Source of the DNA: RGIG8497 sp045593265 | Lineage (GTDB): Bacteria; Bacillota; Clostridia; RGIG6154 | Assembly (NCBI GenBank): GCA_045593265.1 | Contig: JAZNWH010000139.1 | Coordinates: forward strand, 1 to 5,819 | Direction: 5' to 3' | DNA: 5,819 nucleotides | Shown here: piece by piece, positions 5,264-5,819 of the stretch | Layout of the letters: every line of letters starts with the position of its first letter | Position numbering within the stretch: the first letter of the stretch is position 1 | The notes under the pieces: model-generated | Told to the model about the DNA's origin: nothing | Database searches by the model: none | Seen by the model: the letters and a program-made list of their open reading frames with translations, nothing else | Made by a program: the position numbers and the translations under genes

Positions 5264-5295
5264 AGGAGAGAGTTAATGAACTCTCTCCTCTTTTT
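5264..5295 (+). terminator. Intrinsic terminator of the glycosyltransferase gene
   Basis: An 11-bp perfect stem, AGGAGAGAGTT (5264-5274) with AACTCTCTCCT (5279-5289), has a 4-base loop (AATG) and is followed by CTTTTT. It starts two bases after the TGA stop (5259-5261). Confidence 0.93.
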
Positions 5296-5299
5296 GTAC

Positions 5300-5328
5300 A
5301 AAAAATTCACCTTATTTTAAGGTGAATT
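5300..5328 (-). terminator. Intrinsic terminator of the acetyltransferase gene, overlapping its stop codon
   Basis: An 11-bp perfect stem, AATTCACCTTA (5304-5314) with TAAGGTGAATT (5318-5328), has a 3-base loop. On the minus strand it is followed by TTTT (5303-5300), giving six T in all with the end of the stem. The 5' arm encodes the last residues of the protein and the stop codon TAA (5314-5312) opens the 3' arm. It sits tail to tail with the glycosyltransferase terminator, about five bases from its T run. Confidence 0.82.
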
Positions 5329-5737
5329 CTTTTTTCATATATATGTGCGGAACTCCTGTTTCAAGATAATAGTCACCTATTGTCATAAACCCCTGCTTTT
5401 TATAAAATCCCACGGCTGTTTCTACCGCACTAAGTTCAATTCCTGAATATCCTTTTTCCTTTGCATATTCTGTAAGCTTTTCCATAAGGATTTTTCCATA
5501 GCCGTTCTTTCTTTGGCTCTTTTCTACCGCAAATCTTCCCATATGTAAAAGGTCGCCGTTTTCATTCACGCGTAGACAGGCTATAATTTTCTCTCCCTCC
5601 CAGAGAGTAAAGTGTAAGAACTCGTTGTCCTTTCCGTCAAACTCAAGTTCCTCAGGAACACCTCGTTCCACCACAAATGTGTCATATCTTAGCCTTTTAA
5701 TTTCGTCATTTGTATCTGTCAAAATTTTAAATTCCAT
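5312..5737 (-). CDS. GNAT family N-acetyltransferase, ElaA-like
   Basis: This 141-residue cytoplasmic protein is a single-domain GNAT enzyme, predicted to move an acetyl group from acetyl-CoA to an amine on a small molecule or protein. The N-terminal motif RYDTFVVERGVPEELEFDGKD (17-37) matches the substrate-side region of ElaA-type members. The acetyl-CoA pyrophosphate loop is QRKNGYGK (75-82), fitting the Q/R-x-x-G-x-G/A pattern after the HMGRFAVEKS strand. FYKKQGF (111-117) and GVPHIYM (128-134) complete the family pattern. The length is normal for a minimal GNAT. I chose ATG 5737 because AGGAG lies four bases before it and overlaps the stop codon of the preceding gene, which suggests translational coupling. 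A longer version from ATG 5758 (148 residues) would add the basic peptide MKRHRRN and has no ribosome binding site. The gene seems to be the last of an operon entering from the right. The substrate is unknown. Confidence 0.88.
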   Translation of the reverse strand: MEFKILTDTNDEIKRLRYDTFVVERGVPEELEFDGKDNEFLHFTLWEGEKIIACLRVNENGDLLHMGRFAVEKSQRKNGYGKILMEKLTEYAKEKGYSGIELSAVETAVGFYKKQGFMTIGDYYLETGVPHIYMKKEFTLK

Positions 5738-5741
5738 ATTT

Positions 5742-5746
5742 CTCCT
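5742..5746 (-). promoter_or_regulatory. Shine-Dalgarno site of the acetyltransferase, overlapping the upstream stop codon
   Basis: The minus strand reads TAGGAGAAATATG. The upstream TAG stop (5747-5745) shares its A and G with AGGAG. Four bases separate AGGAG from ATG 5737, which is tight but usable and decides between the candidate starts. Confidence 0.65.
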
Positions 5747-5819
5747 ATGCCTTTTCATCAAATCTGATAAGCGTTATATAATCAGCATTATTTTTCTTAA
5801 TGGCTTCATCTATCCTGTC
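5745..5819 (-). CDS. C-terminal end of an unidentified protein (5' end outside window)
   Basis: A minus-strand frame runs without interruption from the right edge for 24 codons to TAG at 5747-5745. It ends in AIKKNNADYITLIRFDEKA. The stop lies seven bases before the acetyltransferase ATG and overlaps its ribosome binding site, as expected for two genes of one operon. No promoter or terminator lies between them. The visible residues are too few to name a family. The main evidence is the gene-like junction; an open frame of this length alone would not be convincing. Confidence 0.55.
   Translation of the reverse strand, partial: DRIDEAIKKNNADYITLIRFDEKA

Noticed and set aside
5738..5758. Acetyltransferase start at ATG 5758 (or TTG 5761)
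   Set aside because: Neither has a ribosome binding site, and both would overlap the preceding gene's end. ATG 5737 has AGGAG and starts at the usual beginning of the GNAT domain.
1..5819. Mobile element, CRISPR array, toxin-antitoxin pair or defence island
   Set aside because: No transposase or integrase frame, no terminal inverted repeats, no regularly spaced direct repeats and no pair of small overlapping genes were found. The genes are ordinary metabolic, envelope and regulatory types.

Overview
The window is AT-rich with strong AGGAGG-type ribosome binding sites, sigma-A promoters at exact 17-bp spacing and compact U-tract terminators. This suggests a low-GC Firmicute of the Clostridia (gut or rumen type). 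The genus cannot be fixed from the sequence alone.

Layout, left to right. (1) 1-503, minus: the N-terminal part of a secreted protein with a signal peptide and no recognised domain. It runs off the left edge and has a near-consensus promoter at 552-580. (2) 734-1483, minus: a response regulator with a receiver and an AraC-type DNA-binding domain, with its own promoter and terminator. Its receiver has lost the phospho-accepting aspartate (Gly55) and the conserved lysine (Thr107). (3) 1587-2684, minus: a CitMHS/ArsB-NhaD-type ion transporter, also with its own promoter and terminator. (4) 2873-3736, minus: a DUF975 family membrane protein. (5) 3978-5261, plus: a membrane-bound family-2 glycosyltransferase, divergent from the DUF975 gene, with a hairpin at the predicted 5' end of its mRNA. 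(6) 5312-5737, minus: an ElaA-like GNAT acetyltransferase, which follows the last 24 codons of an unidentified gene running off the right edge (5745-5819).

Five complete promoters and five intrinsic terminators can be placed. Each of the first five genes therefore looks like its own transcription unit. Only the acetyltransferase looks like part of an operon, and its start is probably coupled to the upstream stop codon. For three genes the longest open frame begins at a TTG that is not the likely start. Promoter position and/or Shine-Dalgarno sites place the starts at the ATG codons at 2684, 3736 and 5737.

No mobile element, CRISPR array, tRNA or rRNA was seen, and no unmistakably new multi-gene system. 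The best lead is the response regulator with a non-phosphorylatable receiver, which has no histidine kinase beside it. The other points of interest are the transcript-end structures, a possible insertion in the DUF975 protein, and the unidentified secreted protein.
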